A stretch of DNA of 64,000 nucleotides from Stutzerimonas xanthomarina (lineage in GTDB: Bacteria; Pseudomonadota; Gammaproteobacteria; Pseudomonadales; Pseudomonadaceae). The notes below the pieces were generated by a model. That model searched no databases. It was not told where the DNA came from and saw nothing but the letters and a program-made list of their open reading frames with translations. The stretch spans positions 62,001 through 126,000 of the forward strand of contig NZ_RHQM01000014.1 of the NCBI RefSeq assembly GCF_003935375.1, written 5' to 3'. Position numbers and translations under genes: made by a program. Below, piece by piece: positions 26,215 through 34,979 of the stretch. Every line of letters starts with the position of its first letter. Position 1 is the first letter of the stretch.

Positions 26215-28422
26215 TCAGGTACGCGAGCGCGGCATGCCCAGCCCCTGCTCGGCGATCAGGCTGCGGTGGATTTCACTGGTACCGCCATAGATCGTCATGC
26301 CGATGGACTGGCGGTAGCCCAGTTCCACATGGCCCAGGCCATGGTTGCTCTGCAGCAGCGAGAAGGGTGCGCACAGTTCCATCAGGTCGATGGCGTCGCG
26401 CTGATACTGCTCGGTGGAGAACAGCTTGGACATGGGGCCATAGGCGGCCCGGTCGGGGGCCTGCGCCAGCACCGACCAGGTGGCGCGGTAGCACAGGTCA
26501 CGGGCGATGGTGGTGTGCACCGCCACCCGCGCCAGGCGGCGGCGCACGTCCGTTTCGCCCAGGCGACCGCTGGCGCGGGCCCATTCCAGCGCGTGCCTGA
26601 ACATGTTGCTGAAACTGATGCGGTACTGGTCGCCGCTGTGCTCCAGCTCCAGGGTGGCGGCCATGACCGAGGTGCCGGCGTTGATGGCGCCGATGCGGTA
26701 GCGGTCGGGGACTCGCACATTGCTGAAGTAAGTGATATTGGTGCGTTCGTCCTGCAGGGTATGCACCGGGTGCACCTCGATGCCCGGCAGGTCCATCGGC
26801 ACCAGAAACAGGCTCAGGCCGGCGTGCTTGGGTGCCTGCGGGTCGGTGCGCACGAGCAGGAAGCAGTAGTCGGCCAGGTTGGCGGCGGTAGTGAAGATCT
26901 TCTGCCCCTCGATCAGCCAGTCGCCGTCGGCGGTCTGCGTGGCGCGGGTCTTGGCGGCGAACACGTCGGAGCCGCAGGACGGCTCGCTGAAGCCCAGGCA
27001 GGCCAATGCCTCGCCACGGGCGAAGCGGGGCAGGGCCTCGGCCTTGGTTTCCTCGCTGGCGAAGCGCATGACGATCTGCGCGACCTGGTTGGTGATCGGT
27101 GCGGTGATGCGCTGCCAGCCGAATTCCTCGAATACTTCCTGCAACGCGTGCATGTCGAAGGGGCTCTTGCCGCTGCCGCCCCATTGCGTCGGCCAGTGGG
27201 GGAACAGCAGTCCGGCATCGGCCAGTTGCCGGTTGAATGCGGCGTGGTAGCCATCCACCGAGTGGTGCGCATGGGCCTTGAGTTCGTCGGTCAGGTTGGC
27301 GCGGAAAAAGGTTCGGGCCTGTTCGGCGAACTCGGCGGCCTGCTGGCCATAGCCGAATTCCAGAGTGGTTTCTCCTGCTTGCGGTAGGGGCTGGTCGGCG
27401 GCCGGGCTCCACAGCCGGTCGGCGATGGTGTCCAGTTCCCGCACGGGATCGCCGGCCTGCAGCGACCAAGCCCGAGCGCGGCGGTAGTAGAGCTGGATGT
27501 CGTATTCCAGCGATACACCGTAGCCGCCGAAGCTGTGCAGGGCGCGGGCTACGGCACGGGTGGCGGACTGTCCGGCCCACCACCAGGCCATTGACACTTG
27601 GGCAGCGGCGTCCGGCTCACCGTGGGCGATGGACGCAATGGCGTGCCAGAGCAGCAGTTGCGCGCCATCGACCTCGGTCAGGGCGTCGGCCAGCGGGTGG
27701 GCGATGCCCTGGAAGCTGCCAATGGGTTTGCCGAACTGCTGACGTTCGCGAGAGTAGTCGGCGGCCAGCTGGATGGCCTGGTGCGCCAGGCCGACCAACA
27801 TGGCGGCCTTGAGCAGCTTCCATTCCTCGACCGCGGCGAGGAAGGCGCCGTGGGCGGCGGCTCCAGAGGCCAGGTGGGTGCGTTCGAGACTGGCCAGTTG
27901 CGCGCCATCGAACACGACACTGCCGTCGCTGCCCAGGGTCGCCTGTCGGTTGTGCAACGCCGAACCACTGAGGGCGAGCACCTGTTTACCCTCCATGGCC
28001 AGCACCACTTCGGCACCGTGGGCACCCGGCAGCAGGCGTGGAGTATCACCCTCCAGGGCGCAGGGCAGCAGGCTGATCACGGCGCCTTGCTGAACCTTTT
28101 CCAGCAAGACGCTGGCTTCAGGGCTGTCCAGCCGGGCCAGCAGGCGGGCCGCCGGCAGGCTTTCGGCCAGGGGGATCGACGCCAGGTGGCGACCGGCTTC
28201 TTCGGCCACCAGCGCCGCCTCGAGCAGGCCCATGTCGCTGCCGCCCTGCGCGGCAGGTGTGCGCAGCAGGTTGATGCCCAGTTCGACGGCGTGCTGCCAG
28301 AGTTCGGCATCGAAGCCGCTCGCCTCGGCGGCGCGGATGCGCGCGGGGTTGGACTCGCTGGCGAACAGGCGGGCACAGGTCTCGCGCAGCAGTTGCTGTT
28401 CTGCGGAAAAGGCTAGATCCAT
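26215..28422 (-). CDS. Fused double acyl-CoA dehydrogenase (beta-alpha fusion)
   Basis: A 735-residue protein with two complete acyl-CoA dehydrogenase modules in tandem. The N-terminal module (about 1-345) ends with ALHSFGGYGVSLEYDIQLYYRRA, typical of the partner without the full FAD/base set. The C-terminal module (about 365-735) has CLGFSEPSCGSDVFAAKT and ends MTIYGGTSEIHRSL, typical of the catalytic partner. In steroid-degrading bacteria such pairs are usually separate genes forming alpha2beta2 enzymes; here they are one chain. It would desaturate an acyl-CoA of the substrate at C2-C3 with electron transfer flavoprotein as acceptor. Its start is 14 bases after the CoA ligase stop, so it belongs to the operon beginning at 34405. 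Confidence 0.9.
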   Translation of the reverse strand: MDLAFSAEQQLLRETCARLFASESNPARIRAAEASGFDAELWQHAVELGINLLRTPAAQGGSDMGLLEAALVAEEAGRHLASIPLAESLPAARLLARLDSPEASVLLEKVQQGAVISLLPCALEGDTPRLLPGAHGAEVVLAMEGKQVLALSGSALHNRQATLGSDGSVVFDGAQLASLERTHLASGAAAHGAFLAAVEEWKLLKAAMLVGLAHQAIQLAADYSRERQQFGKPIGSFQGIAHPLADALTEVDGAQLLLWHAIASIAHGEPDAAAQVSMAWWWAGQSATRAVARALHSFGGYGVSLEYDIQLYYRRARAWSLQAGDPVRELDTIADRLWSPAADQPLPQAGETTLEFGYGQQAAEFAEQARTFFRANLTDELKAHAHHSVDGYHAAFNRQLADAGLLFPHWPTQWGGSGKSPFDMHALQEVFEEFGWQRITAPITNQVAQIVMRFASEETKAEALPRFARGEALACLGFSEPSCGSDVFAAKTRATQTADGDWLIEGQKIFTTAANLADYCFLLVRTDPQAPKHAGLSLFLVPMDLPGIEVHPVHTLQDERTNITYFSNVRVPDRYRIGAINAGTSVMAATLELEHSGDQYRISFSNMFRHALEWARASGRLGETDVRRRLARVAVHTTIARDLCYRATWSVLAQAPDRAAYGPMSKLFSTEQYQRDAIDLMELCAPFSLLQSNHGLGHVELGYRQSIGMTIYGGTSEIHRSLIAEQGLGMPRSRT

Positions 28423-28435
28423 GAGAACACCCCGA

Positions 28436-29995
28436 TCAGTGCGCCGGCCTGGCGTAGAGGTTGCGTAGCTCGATCTTGTTGATCTTGCCGGTGACCAGCT
28501 TGGGCAGCGCCTCGACGGCGATCACCTGCTTGGGCTTCTTGTAGCTGGCGATCAGGTTGCGGCAGTGTTCGATCAGTGCATTTTCGCTGGCGTGCTGCCC
28601 GGCCTTGAACACCACCACCGCACAGACGTTCTCGCCCCACTTGGGGTCGGGGACACCGATCACCGCGCATTCGGAAACCGTCGGATGTTGCAGCAGGGCT
28701 TCCTCCACCTCGCGGGAGTAGACGTTCTCGCCACCGGTGATGATCATGTCCTTCTTGCGGTCGACCAGATACAGGAAGCCGTCCTCGTCGAACTTGCCCA
28801 TGTCGCCGGTGTGGCACCAGCCGTCGCGCAGGGTTTCCAGGGTGGTCGGGTGGTTGTTCCAGTAGCCGCGGAACATCGCGCTGCTCTTGACCACGATCTC
28901 GCCGGGTTCGCCGTTCGCGCATTCCTTGCCGTCTTCGTCGAGGATCCGCGCCAGCATGTTGGGGTAGGGCTTGCCCACCGAGCCCAGGCGCTTGCGGTCA
29001 CGTTCGTCGCCATCTGGACGATGATGTTCGGTGGACAGGCAGAACATGCACACCTCGCTCTGGCCGAACAGGTTGACGAAGCCGCAGCCGTCGAAGATTT
29101 CGATGGCGCGCTTGAGCACCGGCACGGGCATCGGCGCGGCGGAATAGATGATGGTGCGCACACTGGACAGGTCGGCCTCGGCCACATAGGGATGGTCGAG
29201 GACCATCTGCACCATGGTCGGGGCGAGCAGCAGGATGCTGAGCTTTTCCTTCTCGATGGCCTTGAGCACATCTAGCGGCTCGAACTGACGCTGCAGGTAG
29301 GCCGCGCCGCCACGCACATGCTGGGACAGACTGATGACCATGCCGCCGAGGTGGAACATCGGCATGACGATCAGGATCACGTCCGGTTGCTGCATGTCGC
29401 ACAGCCAGGTATCGACCTGGATCAACTGTCGGTACTCGCGATGGCCCCAGATCACGCCCTTGGGTTTTCCGGTGGTGCCGCTGGTATAGATCAGGCAGCA
29501 GATGTCTTCTTCGCTGGCGCGTATCGGCGGGCCGGTCTCGTCACCGCTGGCGGCGAAGGCGGCCAGGCTGATGGCCCAGTCGGTTTCGCCGTCGATGCAG
29601 ACGTAGGTTTCGATCGACGGCAACTGCTCGCGGAGCTGCTCGATCACCGCCTGGTACTGCTGCTCGAAGAAGAACAGCCTGGGTTTGCTGTCGTTTATGA
29701 TGCTGGCGATCTCGGCCGGTGCCAGGCGGAAGTTCACCGGCGCCAGGATAAAGCCGGCCCATTGGGTGGCGGCCATGATTTCGCCGAACTCGATGGAGTT
29801 CATCGACAGGATGCCGACCCGGTCCTGATGGCGGATGCCGGCCTTGTACAGGGCCGAGCCGAGCTGCAGCGCGCTGGCCCGTAACTGGCTGTGGCTGATG
29901 CGGCGCTCGTCCTGGATATAGGCCGGCTCGTTGGCGTAGAAGCGCGCGCGCTGGTCGAGGTCGTCGGCGAACGACAGGGGCAGGTAGTCACGCAT
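28436..29995 (-). CDS. Acyl-CoA synthetase (AMP-forming), FadD-like
   Basis: A 519-residue AMP-dependent synthetase/ligase. It has the P-loop LIYTSGTTGKPKG, the hinge region GWCHTGDMG ... DRKKDMIITGGENVY and the C-terminal catalytic Lys in PKLVTGKINKIEL. It activates a carboxylic acid with ATP and CoA. The start at 29995 (MRDYLPLSF) is chosen because it begins the conserved region; it overlaps the end of the upstream acyl-CoA dehydrogenase by eight bases, so the two are translationally coupled. It is in the middle of the five-gene minus-strand operon and probably loads the acid that the neighbouring dehydrogenases desaturate. Confidence 0.92.
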   Translation of the reverse strand: MRDYLPLSFADDLDQRARFYANEPAYIQDERRISHSQLRASALQLGSALYKAGIRHQDRVGILSMNSIEFGEIMAATQWAGFILAPVNFRLAPAEIASIINDSKPRLFFFEQQYQAVIEQLREQLPSIETYVCIDGETDWAISLAAFAASGDETGPPIRASEEDICCLIYTSGTTGKPKGVIWGHREYRQLIQVDTWLCDMQQPDVILIVMPMFHLGGMVISLSQHVRGGAAYLQRQFEPLDVLKAIEKEKLSILLLAPTMVQMVLDHPYVAEADLSSVRTIIYSAAPMPVPVLKRAIEIFDGCGFVNLFGQSEVCMFCLSTEHHRPDGDERDRKRLGSVGKPYPNMLARILDEDGKECANGEPGEIVVKSSAMFRGYWNNHPTTLETLRDGWCHTGDMGKFDEDGFLYLVDRKKDMIITGGENVYSREVEEALLQHPTVSECAVIGVPDPKWGENVCAVVVFKAGQHASENALIEHCRNLIASYKKPKQVIAVEALPKLVTGKINKIELRNLYARPAH

Positions 29996-31154
29996 AGAGG
30001 GCACCTCGCAGCGGCTGGCCATCGCTGGCCCTGAGGTCGGCGTTGGAGCGCTCCAAGTGGAACTCGTTGTCGCCGAAGCGCTTGTCGTAGACCACGGCGG
30101 CTTTGTAATGGTGGCCCACGGCGTACTCGTCGGTGGTGCCGATACCGCCATGCAACTGGATGCCCTGGCCGCTGACGAAGTACTGGGCGCGGGCGACGAT
30201 CACCTTGGCCCCGGAGATCGCCAGACGGCGCTGCACGGGATCACCGGACTCCACGGCGCGGATGGCGCTGTAGAGCATGGAACGCGCCTGATCCGTCTCG
30301 ACGAACATCTCCGCCATGCGGTGTTGCAGGGCCTGGAACTGGGCCAGCGGCTTGCCGTATTGCACGCGCGTCTTCAGGTAGTCCGCGGTCAGCGCCATGA
30401 CGAACTCCATCGAGCCCAGGCACGCCGCACTCATGGCCAGCACGGCGTGGTCGAGGGCTTCATCCAGGGCCGCCAGAGCCGCATCGCCGCGAATCAGCAG
30501 GGCATCCTCGGGGACCACGACATGCTCGAGGGTGATGTCGGCGGCGCGGGTGCCGTCGATCAGCTCATAGCTGTCCAGGGCCGCTCCCACGGGGTGGCGG
30601 TCTACCAGGAACAGGGCGAAGTCACCGGTGCCTTCGATCTCGGCGCTGACCAGCCAATGGTCGGCGCTGGCACCATGGAACACCCGGTGCTTGACGCCGG
30701 ACAGGCTCCAGCCGTTGGCCACAGGGCGGGCCTTGGTGTTCACCTCGACGTCGTATTCGTGGCGCATCTGCTGTTCCTGATGCGCCAGCGCCAGCAGCAC
30801 TTCGCCGGCCGCCACCTGGCCGAGCAGGCGTTCGCGCAGCTCGGCGTTGTCGCAGGCCCGCAGCAGCCGAGCGCAGAGCACCGCGGTATCCACCAGCGGC
30901 TCGGCCACCAGGCCGCCGCCCAGTTGTTCCATCAGCAGCGCCAGGTCATGGTTGCTGCCGCCCAGGCCGCCGCAGTCCTCGGGAATGTCCAGCGCGAGCC
31001 AGCCCATTTCGGCAAAGGCGTTCCAGTGCTGGCGGGAAAAACCCTCGGGGTTCTTGAACAGGTGCCGGCGTTCCTCGAAGGAATATTTCTCGCGGATGTA
31101 GCGCTCAGCGCTGTCGCTGAGCAGTTTCTGTTCATCAGTCAATTCGAAGTTCAT
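29988..31154 (-). CDS. Acyl-CoA dehydrogenase, beta-type partner
   Basis: A 388-residue acyl-CoA dehydrogenase (MNFELTDEQKLLSDSAERYI). The C-terminal QLHGGIGTTDEYAVGHHYKAA is typical of the FadE27/ChsE2-like half of heteromeric steroid-type dehydrogenases. The upstream gene, two bases away, encodes the alpha-type partner. The start at 31154 is directly beside that gene's stop; the frame open further upstream is antisense shadow. The pair probably forms an alpha2beta2 flavoenzyme acting on a bulky side-chain acyl-CoA. Confidence 0.9.
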   Translation of the reverse strand: MNFELTDEQKLLSDSAERYIREKYSFEERRHLFKNPEGFSRQHWNAFAEMGWLALDIPEDCGGLGGSNHDLALLMEQLGGGLVAEPLVDTAVLCARLLRACDNAELRERLLGQVAAGEVLLALAHQEQQMRHEYDVEVNTKARPVANGWSLSGVKHRVFHGASADHWLVSAEIEGTGDFALFLVDRHPVGAALDSYELIDGTRAADITLEHVVVPEDALLIRGDAALAALDEALDHAVLAMSAACLGSMEFVMALTADYLKTRVQYGKPLAQFQALQHRMAEMFVETDQARSMLYSAIRAVESGDPVQRRLAISGAKVIVARAQYFVSGQGIQLHGGIGTTDEYAVGHHYKAAVVYDKRFGDNEFHLERSNADLRASDGQPLRGALYA

Positions 31155-31156
31155 GG

Positions 31157-32359
31157 TCAGAATCCGAACGCCAGTTTGGCGATGATGTTTTTCTGGACTT
31201 CCATGGCGCCGCCATAGATGGTGCAGGCGCGCAGGTACATGAGGTCGGTGGTGACGCCGGCCGTATAGGCCGGCCACAACGGGTTGCCGCTCGGCTCGGC
31301 GTAGGCCTCGTCGCGGCGGTACTGGCGCAGGCTGCGCTGACCCAGGGCCTCGACCATCAGCTCGGTGAGCTTCTGCTGCAGGCCCGATCCGCACACCTTG
31401 AGCACCGAAGCGCAGGCTGCGATCGGGTGGCGGCTCGGCGCCTCGTGCATCACGCGCAGCACCGACCATTCCAGGGCTTCCACTTCCAGGCGCAACATGG
31501 CGAAGCGGCGGGCGAAGCCCTCGTCCTCGATCAGCGGCAGGCCGTTCTTCAGCTCGTGGCTGGCGATCTGGCGAATGCGCTCTAGGTCACCGCGCGCCTT
31601 GTACAGATCGGCACTGGACGTGCGTTCGTTGGACAGCAGGAACTTGGCCTGGGTCCAGGCACTGCCCGGCTCGCCGATCAGGTTGCTGCGCGGCACCCGC
31701 ACGTTGTCGAGGAACACCTCGCAGGTGGAACCCTCGCCATTGATCATGGGGATCTGGCGCACGGTGACACCGGGCGTCCGCATGTCGATGATGATCAGCG
31801 AGATGCCTTTCTGCGGGCGATCGCTGTTCTCGGTACGCACCAGGAAAAAGCCCTGTTCGCAGTACTGGCCCTCGGTGGTCCACAGCTTCTGGCCGTTGAT
31901 TACGTAATGGTCGCCGTCCACCACCGCGCTGGTCTTCAGCGAAGCCAGGTCGGAGCCGGCGCCGGGCTCGGAGAAACCCTGCGCCCACATTTCCTCGCCC
32001 TTGAGGATGGCCGGCAGGTAACGGGCCTTCTGTTCCGGGCTGCCGAAGGTGTAGAGCACCGGGCCGATCAGGCGTAGGCCCTGCCAACGCAACTCGGGCG
32101 CGCCGGCCAGCCAGGATTCGTACTCGAAGATATGGGTCTGGATATGCGACCAGCCGGTGCCGCCATATTCTTGCGGCCAGTGCGGGGCGGCCCAGCCCTT
32201 GTCGTGCAGCACCCGGTTCCACCAGCGCCGGTCGTCTTCATTTGGCGGATGCATGCCGGTGCGGCTGCGACGAATCACGTCGCTGGTCAGGTTGGCCTTG
32301 AGGAAGGCGCGAACTTCGTCACGGAAACGTTCGTCTTCCGGGGTGAGATGCAGTTGCAT
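31157..32359 (-). CDS. Acyl-CoA dehydrogenase, alpha-type partner
   Basis: A 400-residue acyl-CoA dehydrogenase. Substrate and FAD motifs: [37 protein letters not shown], and C-terminal TIYGGAMEVQKNIIAKLAFGF. It is encoded directly before the beta-type gene (two-base gap) and 33 bases after the OYE-type flavoenzyme gene. Together with its partner it should form a heteromeric enzyme of the type used for steroid or cyclic-terpenoid side chains. Confidence 0.9.
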   Translation of the reverse strand: MQLHLTPEDERFRDEVRAFLKANLTSDVIRRSRTGMHPPNEDDRRWWNRVLHDKGWAAPHWPQEYGGTGWSHIQTHIFEYESWLAGAPELRWQGLRLIGPVLYTFGSPEQKARYLPAILKGEEMWAQGFSEPGAGSDLASLKTSAVVDGDHYVINGQKLWTTEGQYCEQGFFLVRTENSDRPQKGISLIIIDMRTPGVTVRQIPMINGEGSTCEVFLDNVRVPRSNLIGEPGSAWTQAKFLLSNERTSSADLYKARGDLERIRQIASHELKNGLPLIEDEGFARRFAMLRLEVEALEWSVLRVMHEAPSRHPIAACASVLKVCGSGLQQKLTELMVEALGQRSLRQYRRDEAYAEPSGNPLWPAYTAGVTTDLMYLRACTIYGGAMEVQKNIIAKLAFGF

Positions 32360-32392
32360 GGCAATTTCCTTCGACAGGGTTGCTGTTCTCGT

Positions 32393-34405
32393 TCAGCAGG
32401 CCAGCGGGCGCAGTGGCGCCGCGCTGGCACAGAGGCTGTGGACGGCGCGGTAGGCGTCATGCACCGCATCGCCGATGCGGCCGCCGCGCCGGGCGTCGCC
32501 GATCACGGTGACCGGCAGTTGCGCCTCCAGCAGGCCGCGCAGCAGGCTTTCGTCCGGGCGTCGGCCCTGGGCGATAAGCACGGCGCTGGTCTGCAGTTCG
32601 CTGCTGCTGCCGTCCTGATGGCGCAGCAGCACAGCACCGTCGGCGTCGATACGCTCGATGCTGGCGTTGTCCTGGATGCGGATGCGCGGGTTGTTCAGCA
32701 GGCGTTGTTTCAGCACTCCGCGGTAGATCACCTCTGCCGAGCGAGCCAGTTGCTCAGCCGGCGAGCGGCTTACCAGCACCACCTCATGGCCCTGCTCGCT
32801 AAGCAGTTCGGCGGTTTCGCAACCGGTCTCGCCACCGCCATAGACCAGTACCGGCTTCTCGCCGACCGCGAGCGGCAGGCGCGCGCTGTCACCCATCAAC
32901 AGGTCGTAGGCATCGCGGACGATGGGGTTGTCGGCTCCATCTATGGGCATGCGGATGGCGTGGCCGCCGGTGGCCAGCATGACGATGGCCGGTTTTGCGC
33001 CGGCATCCAGATCGACCAGCTCTATACGGCTGTCCAGGCGCACCGATACGTTGCTGTGTTCGAGCTGGCGATGTAGGTAGTCCAGGTACCAGGTGAGCTT
33101 GTCCTTGAACGGGGGCGCAGCGGAGGCGATCAGGCCGCCGCCGAGGACAGAGCGCGACTCGTGCAGTTCGGTGGCGAAGCCGGCCTGTTGCAGCATCAGC
33201 GCCGCGGCCATGCCGCCAGGTCCGCCGCCGATGACTATGGCGCGCTGGCCGCGCAGGTTGCCGGCTTCCGGCAGGCTGTCCAGCTCGTGGCCGGTGCGTG
33301 GGTTCTCGGCGCAACCGATGGCGCCGTCGGCGGCAGAGCTGATGGCGACGCAGTAGTTGCAGGACGTGCAGGGGCGGATGCCGTCCCGCTCGCCAAGTCG
33401 GGCCTTGTTCGCCCATTGTGGATCGGCCAGCAGGGGGCGGCCGAGGGCGATCATGTCAGCGTCGCCTTCGCGGATCGCGCGTTCGGCGGTTTCCGGCCAG
33501 CGAATCTGGCCGACCGTGATCACCGGTACGTCGACCACCGCGCGGATGCGCCGGGAGTAGGGCAGGCGCCAACCTTCGGGAGTCGACATGGGTTCGATCA
33601 CCTTGTCGAAGCTGGTCCAGCCCAGACCGATGGAAACGTGCAGGGCATCCACCCCGGCGGCGGCCAGCTTGGGTGCGATGCGTTCCATGTCCTCGATGCT
33701 CAGCCCGTCCGGAGTGAACTCGTCGGCAGACAGGCGGAAGATCAGCGGGCGGTCGCCGATGCTCTGGCGTACTCGCTGGATCACCCGGCGGGGGAACTCG
33801 AGCCGGCGCTCCTCGTCCCCGCCCCAGCGATCGGTGCGCTGGTTGGAGTAGGGCGAGAGGAAGGACGTGAGCAGGTAACCATGGGCGCCATGCAGTTCCA
33901 CGGCCTGGTAGCCGGCCTGTACCCCCAGTTCGGCGGCGCGACCGAACGCCTCGACCAGACGCTCCACCTCGGCGTCATCCATCCCGCGCGCCATCAGGCG
34001 CCCGGAGCGTGTCGCGACGTCGCTGGGGGCGATGGGCATGCCATCGGCGAGCAGGTCGCGCTTGGCACCACGGCCACCGTGCTGCAGTTGCAGGCAGGCC
34101 ACGGAACCGGCCGAGGTGATGGCTTCCACCAGACGCTGGTGTCCAGCCACCTGGGCGGGAGATTCCAGGGTGAGCTGACGATGCTCGGAACGCCCGGTGG
34201 CGCCCTCTACACAGCAGAACTCCACGATGATCATCCCCGTGCCGCCGCTCGCGCGCTCGCGGTAGAACGCGACCTGTTCGGGAGTCACGAAACCTTCCTG
34301 ACTGCCCAGGTTGGTGGACATCGGAGCCATCACCGTGCGGTTGGGGATTCTCAGGTTGCGCAGGAGAATTTCCTGGAACAGATGGGGGTATGGAGCGTCG
34401 GGCAT
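32393..34405 (-). CDS. OYE-type NADH:flavin oxidoreductase / 2,4-dienoyl-CoA reductase-like Fe-S flavoenzyme
   Basis: A 670-residue protein. The N-terminal TIM-barrel FMN domain (about 1-330) is followed by a 4Fe-4S cluster motif CTSCNYC plus a Cys 13 residues later. That C-x2-C-x2-C-x12-C spacing is the one known from trimethylamine dehydrogenase; E. coli 2,4-dienoyl-CoA reductase differs. The C-terminal FAD/NAD half has AIVIGGGPGGMAAALMLQ. It reduces or oxidises a conjugated enone or dienoyl-CoA with NAD(P)H. The start MPDAPYPHLFQ at 34405 has AAGGAGG upstream; an earlier ATG at 34501 would overlap operator G. It is the first gene of the operon running down to 26215. Confidence 0.88.
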   Translation of the reverse strand: MPDAPYPHLFQEILLRNLRIPNRTVMAPMSTNLGSQEGFVTPEQVAFYRERASGGTGMIIVEFCCVEGATGRSEHRQLTLESPAQVAGHQRLVEAITSAGSVACLQLQHGGRGAKRDLLADGMPIAPSDVATRSGRLMARGMDDAEVERLVEAFGRAAELGVQAGYQAVELHGAHGYLLTSFLSPYSNQRTDRWGGDEERRLEFPRRVIQRVRQSIGDRPLIFRLSADEFTPDGLSIEDMERIAPKLAAAGVDALHVSIGLGWTSFDKVIEPMSTPEGWRLPYSRRIRAVVDVPVITVGQIRWPETAERAIREGDADMIALGRPLLADPQWANKARLGERDGIRPCTSCNYCVAISSAADGAIGCAENPRTGHELDSLPEAGNLRGQRAIVIGGGPGGMAAALMLQQAGFATELHESRSVLGGGLIASAAPPFKDKLTWYLDYLHRQLEHSNVSVRLDSRIELVDLDAGAKPAIVMLATGGHAIRMPIDGADNPIVRDAYDLLMGDSARLPLAVGEKPVLVYGGGETGCETAELLSEQGHEVVLVSRSPAEQLARSAEVIYRGVLKQRLLNNPRIRIQDNASIERIDADGAVLLRHQDGSSSELQTSAVLIAQGRRPDESLLRGLLEAQLPVTVIGDARRGGRIGDAVHDAYRAVHSLCASAAPLRPLAC

Positions 34406-34492
34406 TTTTGCCTCCTTGGAGATCCGCTCTTGACCTTCGAATATCCGGCAGGCGCTATCCTGCTGTCGTCGAGGCGCTTGTTTATGACGTAT

Positions 34493-34511
34493 AGCTGACA
34501 ATATATCAGTT
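34493..34511. promoter_or_regulatory. Operator copy G of the 19-bp palindrome family
   Basis: AGCTGACAATATATCAGTT, 87 bases upstream of the OYE-type gene start at 34405 (minus strand), at the head of the five-gene operon. Both half-sites match the consensus well. Confidence 0.78.
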
Positions 34512-34830
34512 ATATGTGTGGCGCCAGAGGATTTTCCGGTGAATCGCCAGTCTCACCATGGTTTGTAATCGGTCACTGGTGCGAGTTTTGAGAGGGGGAG
34601 GAGGGGGGGAGACCAGAAGACCTCAGTTCGCAGGGACGCTTCATGCTGCGCAGCGCTCGGTTCTGAATGGCTCGATGACTGGGTTTATGGTTCGCAATCG
34701 CTCGGCAGGGGAAGCGTATTTCTGGGGGAGGATTGGGTGGCGGGCTGTGACAGTCTCGGCACCAACGTTAAATGGCTGATTGGAAACGAAAACGCCGAAG
34801 GGTATTTTTTTGAGGGAAAGCCTTGCGCAA
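34512..34830. other. Divergent intergenic region without a gene
   Basis: About 320 bases between operators G and H. I see no coding sequence with a plausible RBS and no similarity I recognise. It must contain the promoter of the minus-strand operon and perhaps part of that of the DUF1302 gene. The short open frames here have neither family features nor ribosome binding sites. Confidence 0.6.
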
Positions 34831-34849
34831 AGCTGACTATATGTTAGCT
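34831..34849. promoter_or_regulatory. Operator copy H of the 19-bp palindrome family
   Basis: AGCTGACTATATGTTAGCT, almost perfectly symmetric and one of the best copies. It lies 130 bases before the GTG start of the DUF1302 gene at 34980, suggesting that uptake genes share the control of the catabolic genes. Confidence 0.82.
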
Positions 34850-34979
34850 TGTGACTCGAGAGTCTTGATTGGTAGGCATCCGCCAAAAGCTGAGGAGCTC
34901 TCTACCCTGCCGGTGCTTCATTCTCCTCGCTGAGGAGGCGAAGCCGACAATAAAAACCGATCTGAATCGGAGCAGCCAA

